Source: Flexibacter flexilis DSM 6793
GTDB lineage: Bacteria > Bacteroidota > Bacteroidia > Cytophagales > Flexibacteraceae
DNA length: 64,000 nt
Reading direction: 5' to 3'
Assembly: GCF_900112255.1 (NCBI RefSeq)
Contig: NZ_FOLE01000001.1
Coordinates: forward strand, 248,001-312,000
Under the pieces are notes generated by a model. The model made no database searches, had not been told where the DNA came from, and saw nothing but the letters and a program-made list of their open reading frames with translations. Position numbers and translations under genes: made by a program. Of this stretch, positions 1-8,981 are shown piece after piece (position 1 is the first letter of the stretch; the number at the start of each line of letters is the position of its first letter).

Positions 1-491
1 TTTTGGGTATTTCTGGTTTCTCTTGGAATATTTTTTACCAACCTTTGGGCTTTATCATTTTCTTGATTTGTGCTTTTGCTGAGACCAACCGCACGCCTTT
101 CGATTTGCCAGAGTGCGAAGCCGAGTTGATTGGCGGTTATCACACCGAATATAGCAGTATGAAATTGGGCTTTTATTTGTTTGCCGAATACATCAACATT
201 TTTGTGGCTTCTGCCGTAATGTCTGCGATGTATTTTGGTGGCTACCATTTCCCATTCATCGACAAATTAGGTTTGCCTCACAACGTTTTGACTATCGTCG
301 GAACACTCGTGTTTTTCGGTAAAATAGTAGCTTTCATCTTCTTCTTTATGTGGGTTCGTTGGACGCTTCCACGCTTCCGTTACGACCAACTCATGAATTT
401 GGGCTGGAAATCGCTTATTCCTTTGTCAATTCTTAATATTATCCTGACAGGTGCGGCGATTATGATTAAGCAATACTTTTTCAATAACTAA
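1..491 (+). CDS. nuoH: NADH-quinone oxidoreductase subunit H, C-terminal part (cut by window start)
   Basis: This is the C-terminal half of the complex I membrane subunit that lies next to the quinone channel and links the hydrophilic arm to the proton pumps. The reading frame is open from the first bases of the window, so the real start lies outside. The conserved segment AETNRTPFDLPECEAELIGG and the following YHTEYSSMK are diagnostic of NuoH/ND1. At least three hydrophobic membrane segments follow. It is the first visible gene of a nuoH-I-J-K-L-M-N run on the same strand, 47 bases before nuoI. The TTG at position 3 is internal, not a start. Confidence 0.97.
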   Translation, partial: LGISGFSWNIFYQPLGFIIFLICAFAETNRTPFDLPECEAELIGGYHTEYSSMKLGFYLFAEYINIFVASAVMSAMYFGGYHFPFIDKLGLPHNVLTIVGTLVFFGKIVAFIFFFMWVRWTLPRFRYDQLMNLGWKSLIPLSILNIILTGAAIMIKQYFFNN

Positions 492-538
492 AAAGTATTT
501 GATTATCAGTTATTTGATAACTTAAAAAAGTATGTGCC

Positions 539-1123
539 ATGCAAAAACTATCCAATAGAGCTAAAAAGATAGAACAAAAGCCCCTGACGCTTTCTGAGCG
601 TATGTATTTGCCTGCTATTGCGCAAGGCTTGGGCATTACCATTAAGCACTTTTTCAGAAAGAAACCAACCATACAATATCCTGAGCAGCAACGCCCGATG
701 AGTTCGGTGTACAGAGGTTTGCACGTGCTCAAACGCGACGAACAAGGCCGCGAAAGATGTACGGCTTGTGGTTTGTGTGCGCTTTCTTGTCCTGCGGAGG
801 CCATCTCGATGGTGTCGGCAGAACGCAAAAAAGGAGAGGAGAATTTGTATCGTGAAGAAAAATACGCAGCGGTTTACGAAATCAATATGTTGCGTTGTAT
901 TTTCTGCGGTTTGTGCGAAGAGGCTTGCCCGAAAGCAGCTATTTTCTTGCAAAGCGACAAACTTGCTCCTGCATTCTTTGAGCGCGAAGATGTGATTTTC
1001 GGCAAAGACCGCTTGGTTGAGTCGCTTGACCGCAAGCGTGCGCCTAAGTCCGTGAAATCAGGACTTACTGATTCTGACCGTTATGTGAACAATGATTTGG
1101 TTCGTGTTCCCAAAAAACGCTAA
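539..1123 (+). CDS. nuoI: NADH-quinone oxidoreductase subunit I, two [4Fe-4S] clusters
   Basis: NuoI is the ferredoxin-like subunit of complex I that carries clusters N6a and N6b and passes electrons towards the quinone site. Two cysteine motifs are visible, CTACGLCALSCP at about residue 79 and CIFCGLCEEACP at about residue 121, each of the CxxCxxCxxxCP type. The 194-residue length is normal for the family. The C-terminal 40 residues are rich in charged residues and lack cysteines. The gene lies between nuoH and nuoJ; about 100 AT-rich bases separate it from nuoJ, the longest gap in this operon. Confidence 0.97.
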   Translation: MQKLSNRAKKIEQKPLTLSERMYLPAIAQGLGITIKHFFRKKPTIQYPEQQRPMSSVYRGLHVLKRDEQGRERCTACGLCALSCPAEAISMVSAERKKGEENLYREEKYAAVYEINMLRCIFCGLCEEACPKAAIFLQSDKLAPAFFEREDVIFGKDRLVESLDRKRAPKSVKSGLTDSDRYVNNDLVRVPKKR

Positions 1124-1225
1124 GCATCGGTTGCTCTTTTCTTAAAAATTGTAAAAAACTTTGTGAAAAAACTTTAAAATTTTCACTTTACTAATAAATT
1201 TACAGCTTTTTATCGCTCATCTTTT

Positions 1226-1741
1226 ATGGCAGATAAACTCTTTTATTTTCTTACATTCTTGGCCTTACTCAGTGCGCTGATGGTGGTGTTTTCGCGCAAC
1301 CCAGTGCATAGCGTTTTGTACCTGATACTTACGTTTTTCTCCCTTTCTGGCCACTACGTTTTGCTCAACGCCCAGTTTATTGCTGCCGTGAACATTATTG
1401 TGTACGCAGGTGCTATCATGGTACTTTTCTTGTTCGTGATTATGTTCCTGAACATGAAAAGTGAGCATGAAGTCCACAAAAGTAATTTGTTCAAAGTGGC
1501 TGCGTCCATTGCGGGCGGTATGCTGTTGGTCGTGATTGTGGCCGTTCTGAAAGATGCCAACTTGCACAGCGTAGATGAAACCACTTTCGACTCGCAAGTA
1601 GGTTTGGTCAAAAGTTTAGGTAAAGCCCTTTTCACACGTTTCTTAGTTCCTTTCGAATTGGCTTCGATTCTGTTGTTGGTTGCGATGGCTGGTGCTGTAA
1701 TGCTCGGCAAACGCGAAGCGGGAGAACGTAACACATTCTAA
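1226..1741 (+). CDS. nuoJ: NADH-quinone oxidoreductase subunit J
   Basis: NuoJ/ND6 is a small antiporter-adjacent membrane subunit of complex I that takes part in coupling quinone reduction to proton pumping. The protein has 171 residues with about five hydrophobic segments. The stretches RNPVHSVLYLIL and FIAAVNIIVYAGAIMVLFLF match the conserved core around the pi-bulge helix of this family. A charged loop near residues 95 to 135 (ATLHSVDETT-type region) precedes the last helix. It sits in operon order between nuoI and nuoK. Confidence 0.95.
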   Translation: MADKLFYFLTFLALLSALMVVFSRNPVHSVLYLILTFFSLSGHYVLLNAQFIAAVNIIVYAGAIMVLFLFVIMFLNMKSEHEVHKSNLFKVAASIAGGMLLVVIVAVLKDANLHSVDETTFDSQVGLVKSLGKALFTRFLVPFELASILLLVAMAGAVMLGKREAGERNTF

Positions 1742-1786
1742 TCAATTACAGATACTTAAGTTTATTGTACAATAAATACGATACCA

Positions 1787-2116
1787 ATGCACGAAATACC
1801 TGAGGTCATTAAGACCATTCCGCTAAACTACTATGTGTTTTTTGCTTCCGCTCTGTTTGTGATAGGCATAGTAGGTGTACTCACGCGCCGCAACGCTCTG
1901 ATTATTTTCATGTCCGTAGAGCTTATGCTCAACTCCGTGAATTTGTTGCTAACGGCCTTTTCGGCTTATCGCTCCGACCCGAACGGTCAAGTGTTTGTGT
2001 TTTTCATTATGGCGGTAGCTGCCGCCGAAGTAGCCGTTGGGCTTGCCATTATCGTCATGATTTACAGAAATGTACGCTCCATAGACGTAGAGTTGATGTC
2101 CAAACTCAAGTGGTAA
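1787..2116 (+). CDS. nuoK: NADH-quinone oxidoreductase subunit K
   Basis: NuoK/ND4L is the smallest core membrane subunit of complex I, with three transmembrane helices and buried glutamates that belong to the proton path. The product has 109 residues. The segment FMSVELMLNSVNLLL near residue 43 carries the conserved Glu of helix 2, and AAAEVAVGLAIIV carries the Glu of helix 3. Spacing to nuoJ is 45 bases and to nuoL 81 bases, in the normal operon order. Confidence 0.96.
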   Translation: MHEIPEVIKTIPLNYYVFFASALFVIGIVGVLTRRNALIIFMSVELMLNSVNLLLTAFSAYRSDPNGQVFVFFIMAVAAAEVAVGLAIIVMIYRNVRSIDVELMSKLKW

Positions 2117-2197
2117 CCGATTGGTTCATTTTTATACTAAAGAAAAACTCCATTCCCATAGGAAAAGTTATTTACTCATTATAATAAATTAAACTGT

Positions 2198-4123
2198 ATG
2201 CAATTGCTCTGTATTTTGATTCCTTTGCTACCATTGATTGGCTTCACTATCAATGGCTTAGGATTTCGTAAAGTACCAAAGAGTGCGGTAGGGCTTATAG
2301 GCTCGGCGGCGGTGATAGGCTCGTTTGTTCTTTCTTTGTTGGTATTCAGCCAGTTTTTGGCTGGTGGCAGCACTCCGCAGCGCGTACTACTTTTCGATTG
2401 GATTACCGTAGCAGACCTACATATTTCTTTCTCTTTCCTCATCGACCAGCTTTCTCTTATAATGTTGTTGTTGGTGACGGGCGTAGGTTCGCTTATTCAT
2501 ATTTACTCCATTGGCTATATGCACCACGACGAAGGTTTCGGTAAGTTTTTCGCTTTCCTTAACTTGTTCGTGTTCTCGATGTTATTGCTGGTAATGGGTT
2601 CTAATTACGTGGTAATGTTTGTTGGCTGGGAAGGCGTAGGGCTTTGTTCTTACTTGCTTATCGGCTTCTGGAACAGAAACACCAATTATAACAATGCTGC
2701 GAAAAAAGCCTTCATTATGAACCGCATCGGCGATTTGGGCTTTTTGTTGGGTATTTTTATGATTATTGCCAATTTCGGCAGCGTTGAATATGCCGACGTG
2801 TTTGCGCAAGCAGGTACAAAATTGGCTATCAATAGCGCAGCGGCTACGGCTATCACGCTATTGCTTTTTGTGGGTGCAATGGGTAAAAGTGCGCAATTGC
2901 CGCTTTACACTTGGTTGCCCGACGCGATGGCAGGTCCAACTCCAGTTTCGGCACTTATCCACGCCGCTACGATGGTTACAGCTGGTATCTACATGATTAT
3001 TCGCTCGAATGTGTTGTATTCGCTTGCGCCTACAACGCTTGAGTTTGTAGCCATTATCGGCCTTGCAACTTCTCTTTTTGCCGCTACAATCGGTATTTTC
3101 CAAAACGACATCAAAAAAGTATTGGCTTACTCTACGGTGAGTCAGTTGGGTTATATGTTTTTAGGCTTGGGCGTGATGGCTTACTCGTCGTCTATGTTCC
3201 ACGTCCTGACACACGCTTTCTTCAAAGCCTTACTTTTCTTGGGTGCGGGTAGCGTAATCCACGCCATGAGCGACGAACAAGACATTCGTAAAATGGGCGG
3301 TTTGCGTAAAGCATTGCCAATTACATTCCTTACGTTTCTGATTGGTACCATCGCTATTTCTGGTATTCCGCCGTTTGCTGGCTTTTTCTCCAAAGACGAA
3401 ATTTTGGCGCATGTGTACGAACACAACAAAGTAATGTGGGCGTTTGGTGTGTTGGGTTCGATTATGACATCGTTCTATATGTTCCGTTTGTTGTTCTTGA
3501 CTTTCTTTGGCGAGTTCAGAGGTAGCGAACACCAAAAATCACATTTGCACGAGTCGCCATTTTCGATGACTTTCCCGCTGATGGTGTTGGCGGTATTGTC
3601 GGCGGCAGGCGGTTTGCTTGGTGTGCCAGAAGTATTTGCAGAAGGCAAACATTGGTTAGCTAATTTTATGAGTCCGTTGTTTGCACAAGCAAAAGCAGCG
3701 AACCCAGAGGCGTTTGCAGGTCATCACCTCGACCACTCGACTGAGTTTATGTTGATGGGCGTTTCGGTGGCGGCTGCGGTGGTTTCGGCTATTGCTGCGT
3801 ATGTGGTGTATGTGAGCAAAAAATCGGTGCCAGTGGCCGACGGCCAACCTATTCCAGCTTTGCAAAAAGTGGTGTACAACAAATATTATGTGGACGAAAT
3901 TTATGACACCGTATTTGTAAAACCATTGTTTGCGCTTTCTACGTTTTTCTATGCCGTAATCGAATTTTTGGTAATTGATTTGGCCGTGAACGCCGTAGGA
4001 CAATTGGTAAAAGGTTTGAGCAGTTTGTTCCGACAAATCCAAACGGGTGTTACAGGCTTCTATATCTTTGTGATGGTGGCAAGCATCACGTTGATATTAG
4101 TGTTGAATTTCTTTATTCTGTAA
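2198..4123 (+). CDS. nuoL: NADH-quinone oxidoreductase subunit L
   Basis: NuoL/ND5 is the distal antiporter-like proton-pumping subunit of complex I. The 641-residue protein has the expected polytopic profile and the typical C-terminal lateral-helix region. Family motifs are visible: FVGWEGVGLCSYLLIGFW near residue 142, KKAFIMNRIGDLGF near residue 169, LPDAMAGPTPVSALIHAATM near residue 242 and KKVLAYSTVSQLGYMFLG near residue 305. A His-rich loop (GHHLDHSTEF) lies near residue 515. The ATG at 2198 is preceded by an A-rich stretch, the usual pattern here, with no clear Shine-Dalgarno. Confidence 0.97.
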   Translation: MQLLCILIPLLPLIGFTINGLGFRKVPKSAVGLIGSAAVIGSFVLSLLVFSQFLAGGSTPQRVLLFDWITVADLHISFSFLIDQLSLIMLLLVTGVGSLIHIYSIGYMHHDEGFGKFFAFLNLFVFSMLLLVMGSNYVVMFVGWEGVGLCSYLLIGFWNRNTNYNNAAKKAFIMNRIGDLGFLLGIFMIIANFGSVEYADVFAQAGTKLAINSAAATAITLLLFVGAMGKSAQLPLYTWLPDAMAGPTPVSALIHAATMVTAGIYMIIRSNVLYSLAPTTLEFVAIIGLATSLFAATIGIFQNDIKKVLAYSTVSQLGYMFLGLGVMAYSSSMFHVLTHAFFKALLFLGAGSVIHAMSDEQDIRKMGGLRKALPITFLTFLIGTIAISGIPPFAGFFSKDEILAHVYEHNKVMWAFGVLGSIMTSFYMFRLLFLTFFGEFRGSEHQKSHLHESPFSMTFPLMVLAVLSAAGGLLGVPEVFAEGKHWLANFMSPLFAQAKAANPEAFAGHHLDHSTEFMLMGVSVAAAVVSAIAAYVVYVSKKSVPVADGQPIPALQKVVYNKYYVDEIYDTVFVKPLFALSTFFYAVIEFLVIDLAVNAVGQLVKGLSSLFRQIQTGVTGFYIFVMVASITLILVLNFFIL

Positions 4124-4173
4124 AAAGCTGTAACCTAATATTTTAGAATATTTATTCTCATAGATAGAACGAT

Positions 4174-5622
4174 ATGATAACACTTGGACTGATTGCCTTA
4201 CCGCTTGTTTCGGCTGTATTACTGCTGTTCATGCAAGGCGAAAGCACAAAAAAGATAGCTTTCATCGCTACGCTCATTGAGTTGGGTTTGGCTTTGGCGG
4301 CTGTGGCGCAATTTACTGCTGATGCTTCCGTACAATTTGCTGTTAATTTCCCGTGGGTTGCTTCGGCTGGAATTAACTTTAGTTTGGGAATGGACGGCAT
4401 AAGCCTTTTACTTGTAATTCTTACTACATTCCTGATGCCTTGGATAGTGCTTTCTACTTTCAAGCATCATTATAAAAATCCTTCGGCTTTCTACGCGCTT
4501 ATACTGTTCATGCAGGCGGCCTTGATTGGTGTTTTCACGGCACAAGATGCAGTGTTATTCTACCTTTTCTGGGAAGCGGCCTTGATTCCTGTGTATTTCT
4601 TGGCAGGCATTTGGGGTGGCGAACGTCGCGTGGCTGTAACTTTCAAATTCTTTATTTACACGATTTTCGGTAGTTTGTTTATGTTGGTGGCTTTGGCTTA
4701 CCTGTATTTCCAAACGCCAGGCAATCACTCTTCAAGCCTTGAAGCGTTTTATGCGCTAAAACTTGATGAGTCTGCACAATGTTATGTATTCTGGGCTTTG
4801 TTCTTGGCTTTTGGTATCAAAATGCCAGTATTCCCGTTCCATACTTGGCAACCAGATACTTACACCGAAGCACCTACACCAGCGACAATGCTTTTGTCGG
4901 GTATTATGCTTAAAATGGGTATTTATGGCGTGATTCGTTGGCTTTTGCCTGTTGTGCCGCAAGCCGCAGCGCATTGGGGTACGTTGGCCATTGTTTTGTC
5001 GGTAATTGGCATTATTTACGGCTCTATTATCGCCATCAAACAACAAAACGTAAAACGTTTGATTGCTTATTCGTCGTTTGCACACGTTGGCCTAATGGCG
5101 GCAGGTGTTTTCTCGCTTACGCAAAACGGTTTGCAAGGTGCTATGGTACAGATGCTTTCGCACGGTATCAACGTAGTAGGTTTGTTTTTTATCGTGGAAA
5201 TAATTTATAGCCGTATCCAAACGCACGAAATTGAGCGAATGGGCGGTATTACGCGCAACACGCCAGCCCTTACCATTTTCTTTATGATTTTGATGCTTGG
5301 TAGTGTGGCTTTGCCGCTAACCAACGGCTTTGTGGGTGAATTTTTACTTTTGTCTGGTGTGTTCCAGTATAATGTTTGGTTTGGAGCGATTGCGGGCGTT
5401 ACGATTATCTTGGGAGCGGTTTATATGCTGCGTATGTTCCAAGGCGTGATGTTTGGCGAACAAAGTTCACTTACTACCAACTTCGGCGATATTAGCTTTG
5501 TAGAAAAAGCGACGTTGTTCCCGTTGGCTCTGATGGTGTTTTGGATTGGCTTATATCCTGCACCGTTCTTGAACATGACTGCGCCAGCCGTAGAACATTT
5601 ATTACAAGTTATAGCCCGATAA
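4174..5622 (+). CDS. nuoM: NADH-quinone oxidoreductase subunit M
   Basis: NuoM/ND4 is the middle antiporter-like proton-pumping subunit of complex I. The protein has 482 residues and about 14 membrane helices. Visible signatures are FYLFWEAALIPVYFLAGIWG with the key Glu near residue 137, FGIKMPVFPFHTWQPDTYTE with the key Lys near residue 215, and VKRLIAYSSFAHVGLMAAGV near residue 293. It follows nuoL after 50 bases and precedes nuoN by 54 bases. Nothing unusual is seen. Confidence 0.97.
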   Translation: MITLGLIALPLVSAVLLLFMQGESTKKIAFIATLIELGLALAAVAQFTADASVQFAVNFPWVASAGINFSLGMDGISLLLVILTTFLMPWIVLSTFKHHYKNPSAFYALILFMQAALIGVFTAQDAVLFYLFWEAALIPVYFLAGIWGGERRVAVTFKFFIYTIFGSLFMLVALAYLYFQTPGNHSSSLEAFYALKLDESAQCYVFWALFLAFGIKMPVFPFHTWQPDTYTEAPTPATMLLSGIMLKMGIYGVIRWLLPVVPQAAAHWGTLAIVLSVIGIIYGSIIAIKQQNVKRLIAYSSFAHVGLMAAGVFSLTQNGLQGAMVQMLSHGINVVGLFFIVEIIYSRIQTHEIERMGGITRNTPALTIFFMILMLGSVALPLTNGFVGEFLLLSGVFQYNVWFGAIAGVTIILGAVYMLRMFQGVMFGEQSSLTTNFGDISFVEKATLFPLALMVFWIGLYPAPFLNMTAPAVEHLLQVIAR

Positions 5623-5676
5623 AATGCTGTTTTACAGCTATTTTTGAATTGATTTTTCAAAAAAAGATACTACACG

Positions 5677-7059
5677 ATGATACCAATTATTCTATTATCG
5701 GTTTTCGGAATCGCTAATCTTTTTCTCGGATTTCAGAAAACGCGCAATATGTTACTACCCGCAGCCGTGCTGTTTTTGTTGGTAGTGTTTGGTGCAAATG
5801 CTTATTACTGGAACAATGCGCCAACAGAAGCGTATTTTGCGGAAATGATGACCGTAGATAACGTGTCCGTTGCCTTTTCGGGTATTGTGATACTGGCGGC
5901 TCTCTTGATTCTGCCGCTTTCTACGCGCTATTTGTCCGACCCACACGCCCAACCAGCCGAATATTACTCTATTCTGTTGTTTTCGGTGGTAGGTGCTATC
6001 ATGATGATTTCTTTTGAGAATATCATTATGTTGTTTGTGGGAATTGAAATTCTTTCTATTGCCATGTACGTGCTGACGGGTAGCGAAAAACGCAATCTTC
6101 GTTCCAATGAAGCCGCCCTCAAATATTTCTTGATGGGTTCGTTTGCCACAGGTATTTTACTTTTTGGCGTGGCTTTGGTGTACGGTGCTACCATGTCGTT
6201 CAGCTTACACGAAATTGCGGCACGCATTACCAACTTGTCAGGCGACAATGCCCCAATGCTTTACATGGGTCTTACGTTCATGTTGATTGGTATTTTGTTT
6301 AAAGTGTCGGCTGCGCCGTTCCATTTCTGGACACCAGACGTGTACGAAGGTGCGCCATCGTTGTTCACTACGTTCATGTCCACTGTCGTAAAAACCGCAG
6401 GTTTTGCAGCATTGTACAAATTGCTTTCGGTGTCTTTCGGCCAAATCTATGATTTCTGGTGGGTGAGCATCGCGACGATGACCGTTCTGACTTTGATTAT
6501 TGCCAACCTTACAGCTGTTTATCAGCAAAGTTTCAAACGCATGATGGCGTATTCGAGTGTGTCGCACGCGGGTTATTTGCTTATTGCGGTGGTAGCTCTC
6601 AACGACAAATCGCTACAAGCCATCTTGTTTTATTCGTTGGCTTATACAATAGCAACGGTGAGTGCTTTCGGCGTAATGATGGCCGTAGCTTCTGAGCGTG
6701 GCAACGAAAACTACGACAGTTTCAATGGTTTGGGTAAAAGCAATCCGTTTTTGGCTTTCGTAATGACGGTGGCCATGTGTTCGTTGGCTGGTATTCCGCT
6801 TACGGCTGGTTTCTTTGGTAAATTCTTCATCTTCGTAAGTGCCGTAGAACGCGGTCTTACTTGGTTGTTGGTGATTGCCGTGTTGGCTTCGGCGGTGAGC
6901 ATCTACTACTATTTCCGTGTGGTAATTGCCATGTACATGAAGTCTTCAAACGAACCAAAAGTAGCTGTTCACAGCAACTACAAAACCGTTTTGGCTATTA
7001 CGACTATGCTTACATTGATTTTGGGTTTGCTCCCAGGCTTAGTAAGCGAAATGTTCTAA
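5677..7059 (+). CDS. nuoN: NADH-quinone oxidoreductase subunit N
   Basis: NuoN/ND2 is the antiporter-like pump nearest NuoK and NuoJ. The 460-residue protein shows LFVGIEILSIAMYVLTG with the conserved Glu near residue 119, GILFKVSAAPFHFWTPDVYE near residue 206 and FKRMMAYSSVSHAGYLLI near residue 286. It is the last gene of the nuo run; a strong inverted repeat starts about 17 bases after its stop codon and ends the operon. Confidence 0.97.
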   Translation: MIPIILLSVFGIANLFLGFQKTRNMLLPAAVLFLLVVFGANAYYWNNAPTEAYFAEMMTVDNVSVAFSGIVILAALLILPLSTRYLSDPHAQPAEYYSILLFSVVGAIMMISFENIIMLFVGIEILSIAMYVLTGSEKRNLRSNEAALKYFLMGSFATGILLFGVALVYGATMSFSLHEIAARITNLSGDNAPMLYMGLTFMLIGILFKVSAAPFHFWTPDVYEGAPSLFTTFMSTVVKTAGFAALYKLLSVSFGQIYDFWWVSIATMTVLTLIIANLTAVYQQSFKRMMAYSSVSHAGYLLIAVVALNDKSLQAILFYSLAYTIATVSAFGVMMAVASERGNENYDSFNGLGKSNPFLAFVMTVAMCSLAGIPLTAGFFGKFFIFVSAVERGLTWLLVIAVLASAVSIYYYFRVVIAMYMKSSNEPKVAVHSNYKTVLAITTMLTLILGLLPGLVSEMF

Positions 7060-7075
7060 AAATATTGATTTAGAT

Positions 7076-7117
7076 AAAAAAAACAGGCAAGTGATATGTT
7101 TCGCTTGCCTGTTTTTT
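7076..7117. terminator. Bidirectional terminator between nuoN and the methyltransferase gene
   Basis: The arms AAACAGGCAAG and CTTGCCTGTTT pair, with an A-run before and a T-run after, so the hairpin can stop transcription from nuoN on the plus strand and from the converging methyltransferase gene on the minus strand. Confidence 0.85.
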
Positions 7118-7119
7118 GT

Positions 7120-7947
7120 TTATGCCTTTCGGGTGGCGGCGATGGCGTACACCATCGGGATTTTATTCCCCAAATGCTTGATTCTGAATTTCCCTGTTTC
7201 AAATTCTTCGGTTTCGCGGAAGCAATCGTAAGGCGAATAATCATATTCATCAAAAGAATTTATATCCAGACCATTACGAATCAGGCTATTGAGTACGTCC
7301 GAAACGGGGTGATTCCACATCACATATTTTTGCGTAATGGTGGCGTTGCGGTCGGCATACGTGCCGCTTTCGGTTTCTACGATCGCTCCATCGTTGAAAT
7401 AATTGTAGGCTACTTTTTGGAACGAATCGTCAAACATCCACACGACGGCGTGAAATTCCACAAAAACCAAACGGCCATTGGGTTTGAGAAAATGCGCAAT
7501 CACTTTGGCCCATTTGTCCAAGTCGGGCAGCCAGCCGATAGTGCCATAACTGGTAAAAACCACATCGAATTTTTGGTGCAGATGCTGCGGCAGCTCGTAA
7601 ATGTCAGCACAGATAAACTCTGCTTGTAGCTGCGTTTGGTGGGCTAATTCTTGGGCTGCCGTGATGGCTTTGTCCGACAAGTCCACGCCCGTAACCACTG
7701 CACCCAAATGTGCCAACGAAAGCGTATCTTGCCCGAAATGACATTGCAAATGCAAAATTTCTTTGCCTTTCACCTCGCCCAATAAATCTTGCTCAATGCT
7801 TTTGAGTGAGTTTTTGTGCGCCAAAAAGCCCGCTACATCATAAAATTCGGATTGTAAATGCGCTTCTACACGTCCGTTCCACGACTGGCGGTTTACGTGC
7901 AAATAATTGGCGGCTACTTCTCCCAAAAAGTCCTGATTTTCTGCCAT
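7120..7947 (-). CDS. Class I SAM-dependent methyltransferase
   Basis: The protein has the Rossmann-type SAM-binding core of class I methyltransferases. Motif I is the HLQCHFGQDTLSLAHLGA-like stretch after strand 1 (residues about 64 to 82), followed by the acidic VTGVDLSDKAI at the end of strand 2 and FDVVFTSYGTIGWLPDLD at motif IV. This family resembles small-molecule or biotin/ubiquinone-type methyltransferases, but the substrate cannot be read from the sequence. I place the start at the MAENQDF methionine (7947); an upstream in-frame ATG at 7971 would add eight basic residues. It converges on nuoN and shares its terminator. Confidence 0.88.
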   Translation of the reverse strand: MAENQDFLGEVAANYLHVNRQSWNGRVEAHLQSEFYDVAGFLAHKNSLKSIEQDLLGEVKGKEILHLQCHFGQDTLSLAHLGAVVTGVDLSDKAITAAQELAHQTQLQAEFICADIYELPQHLHQKFDVVFTSYGTIGWLPDLDKWAKVIAHFLKPNGRLVFVEFHAVVWMFDDSFQKVAYNYFNDGAIVETESGTYADRNATITQKYVMWNHPVSDVLNSLIRNGLDINSFDEYDYSPYDCFRETEEFETGKFRIKHLGNKIPMVYAIAATRKA

Positions 7948-8025
7948 AGTTTTTGCAATTTTTTTAATCAAAGATACATAAAACCTTTATTCTTTATAGA
8001 AGAAAGCAATGTGCCAAACTGGTTT

Positions 8026-8376
8026 TTATCTGTCCACCTGAAGTTTTCCGCTGCCATACGTGCCCCAAGAATCAAAATAAGAGCCACCATATAAGAACCA
8101 ATCCAAGCTTTCCAGATATTGAACGGCATTGCTTGGCGTAATGGTTTGTAGCTCACCTGCGCTAATAATGCCTCTATAATAACGGCCTGACTTCCTAAAT
8201 GACTCAAATTCAACAAAATAGTTAAGCCATATCGTTCCGCAATGAATACAAGTTTCGTGGGTTACTTCCGCAAATCGGCCATTGGTGTCGTCCGTGCCAA
8301 TAAAGTGAGATTGATAATCTGTATAATGCGGTGGCGGCACAAAGCATTTACATCGGTTTTGAGGAAGGTTTTTCAT
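8026..8376 (-). CDS. Small cysteine-containing protein of unknown function
   Basis: I do not recognise a characterised family with certainty. The 116-residue product has an N-terminal CKC, a CIHCG pair near residue 43 that suggests a zinc ribbon or metal site, and an aromatic, glycine-rich C-terminus (LYGGSYFDSWGTYGSGKL). This C-terminal pattern with YFDSWG looks like a conserved domain rather than random coding, which supports a real gene. It stands alone on the minus strand between the methyltransferase and ohr, with no operon partner. The start at 8376 is the first methionine of the frame. Confidence 0.7.
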   Translation of the reverse strand: MKNLPQNRCKCFVPPPHYTDYQSHFIGTDDTNGRFAEVTHETCIHCGTIWLNYFVEFESFRKSGRYYRGIISAGELQTITPSNAVQYLESLDWFLYGGSYFDSWGTYGSGKLQVDR

Positions 8377-8480
8377 GGTTCGTTCCGAGTAATCTAACTA
8401 AATAGAATATTGGCTTAAAATATAGGAAGTGCTGCTATAAACGTAGGCAATATACACTAAGATTAAATACTAACATATCA

Positions 8481-8525
8481 AAAAAATCCCTTGTGTGCGT
8501 TCGGGCAGCATACAAGGGATTTTTG
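8481..8525 (-). terminator. Terminator of the ohrR-ohr operon
   Basis: Near-perfect 17-base arms (8482-8498 and 8508-8524, cores ATCCCTTGTGTGC and GCATACAAGGGAT) enclose a 9-base loop. On the minus strand the hairpin ends in a T-run, 25 bases after the ohr stop codon. Confidence 0.88.
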
Positions 8526-8549
8526 AGATTTTTAGTTTCCAATTTATTA

Positions 8550-8969
8550 CTAATCAACCAATTTGAGGCTAACCTCAATGTTGCCGCGTGTGGCGTTTGA
8601 GTACGGACAAACCGCGTGTGCAGCTTGCAAAAGGCCTTCGGCTACGCTACGTTCCACATTCGGGATTTTCACTTCTAAGGCTACGGCCAATCCGAACCCG
8701 CCCGCTTCTGTTTTGCCGATGCTTACGTTTGCCGTTACGACGGTATCTTGCACAGCTACTTTTTGCATACGCGCCACCAAATTCAGGGCACTATCAAAAC
8801 AAGCAGCATAACCCGCCGCAAAAAGTTGTTCGGGGTTGGTGTACGCGCCACCTGTGCCGCCCAACGATTTTGGCATACGCACTTCCAAATTCAAAACGTC
8901 GTCCGATGAACGAACGTGGCCGTTTCTACCACCTTGGGCAGAAGCTTGGGCTGTATAAAGGATTTCCAT
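8550..8969 (-). CDS. ohr: Organic hydroperoxide resistance protein (OsmC/Ohr family)
   Basis: Ohr reduces organic and fatty-acid hydroperoxides to alcohols with a reactive cysteine pair that is recycled by lipoylated proteins. The 139-residue protein has both cysteines in the expected places: Cys57 in GYAACFDSAL and Cys121 in HAVCPYSNATRGN. The catalytic-network Arg (GGRNGHVRS, about residue 15) and Glu (NPEQLFAAG, about 47) are present, and the length is standard. It is the second gene of an operon with ohrR, 12 bases downstream, and is likely controlled by the OhrR site ahead of ohrR. Confidence 0.96.
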   Translation of the reverse strand: MEILYTAQASAQGGRNGHVRSSDDVLNLEVRMPKSLGGTGGAYTNPEQLFAAGYAACFDSALNLVARMQKVAVQDTVVTANVSIGKTEAGGFGLAVALEVKIPNVERSVAEGLLQAAHAVCPYSNATRGNIEVSLKLVD

Positions 8970-8981
8970 GATGAGGTAAAC

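Noticed and set aside
7096-7629. Plus-strand frame of 177 codons opposite the methyltransferase gene
   Set aside because: It is the antisense of a gene with clear SAM-binding motifs and overlaps the terminator; its sequence shows no domain.
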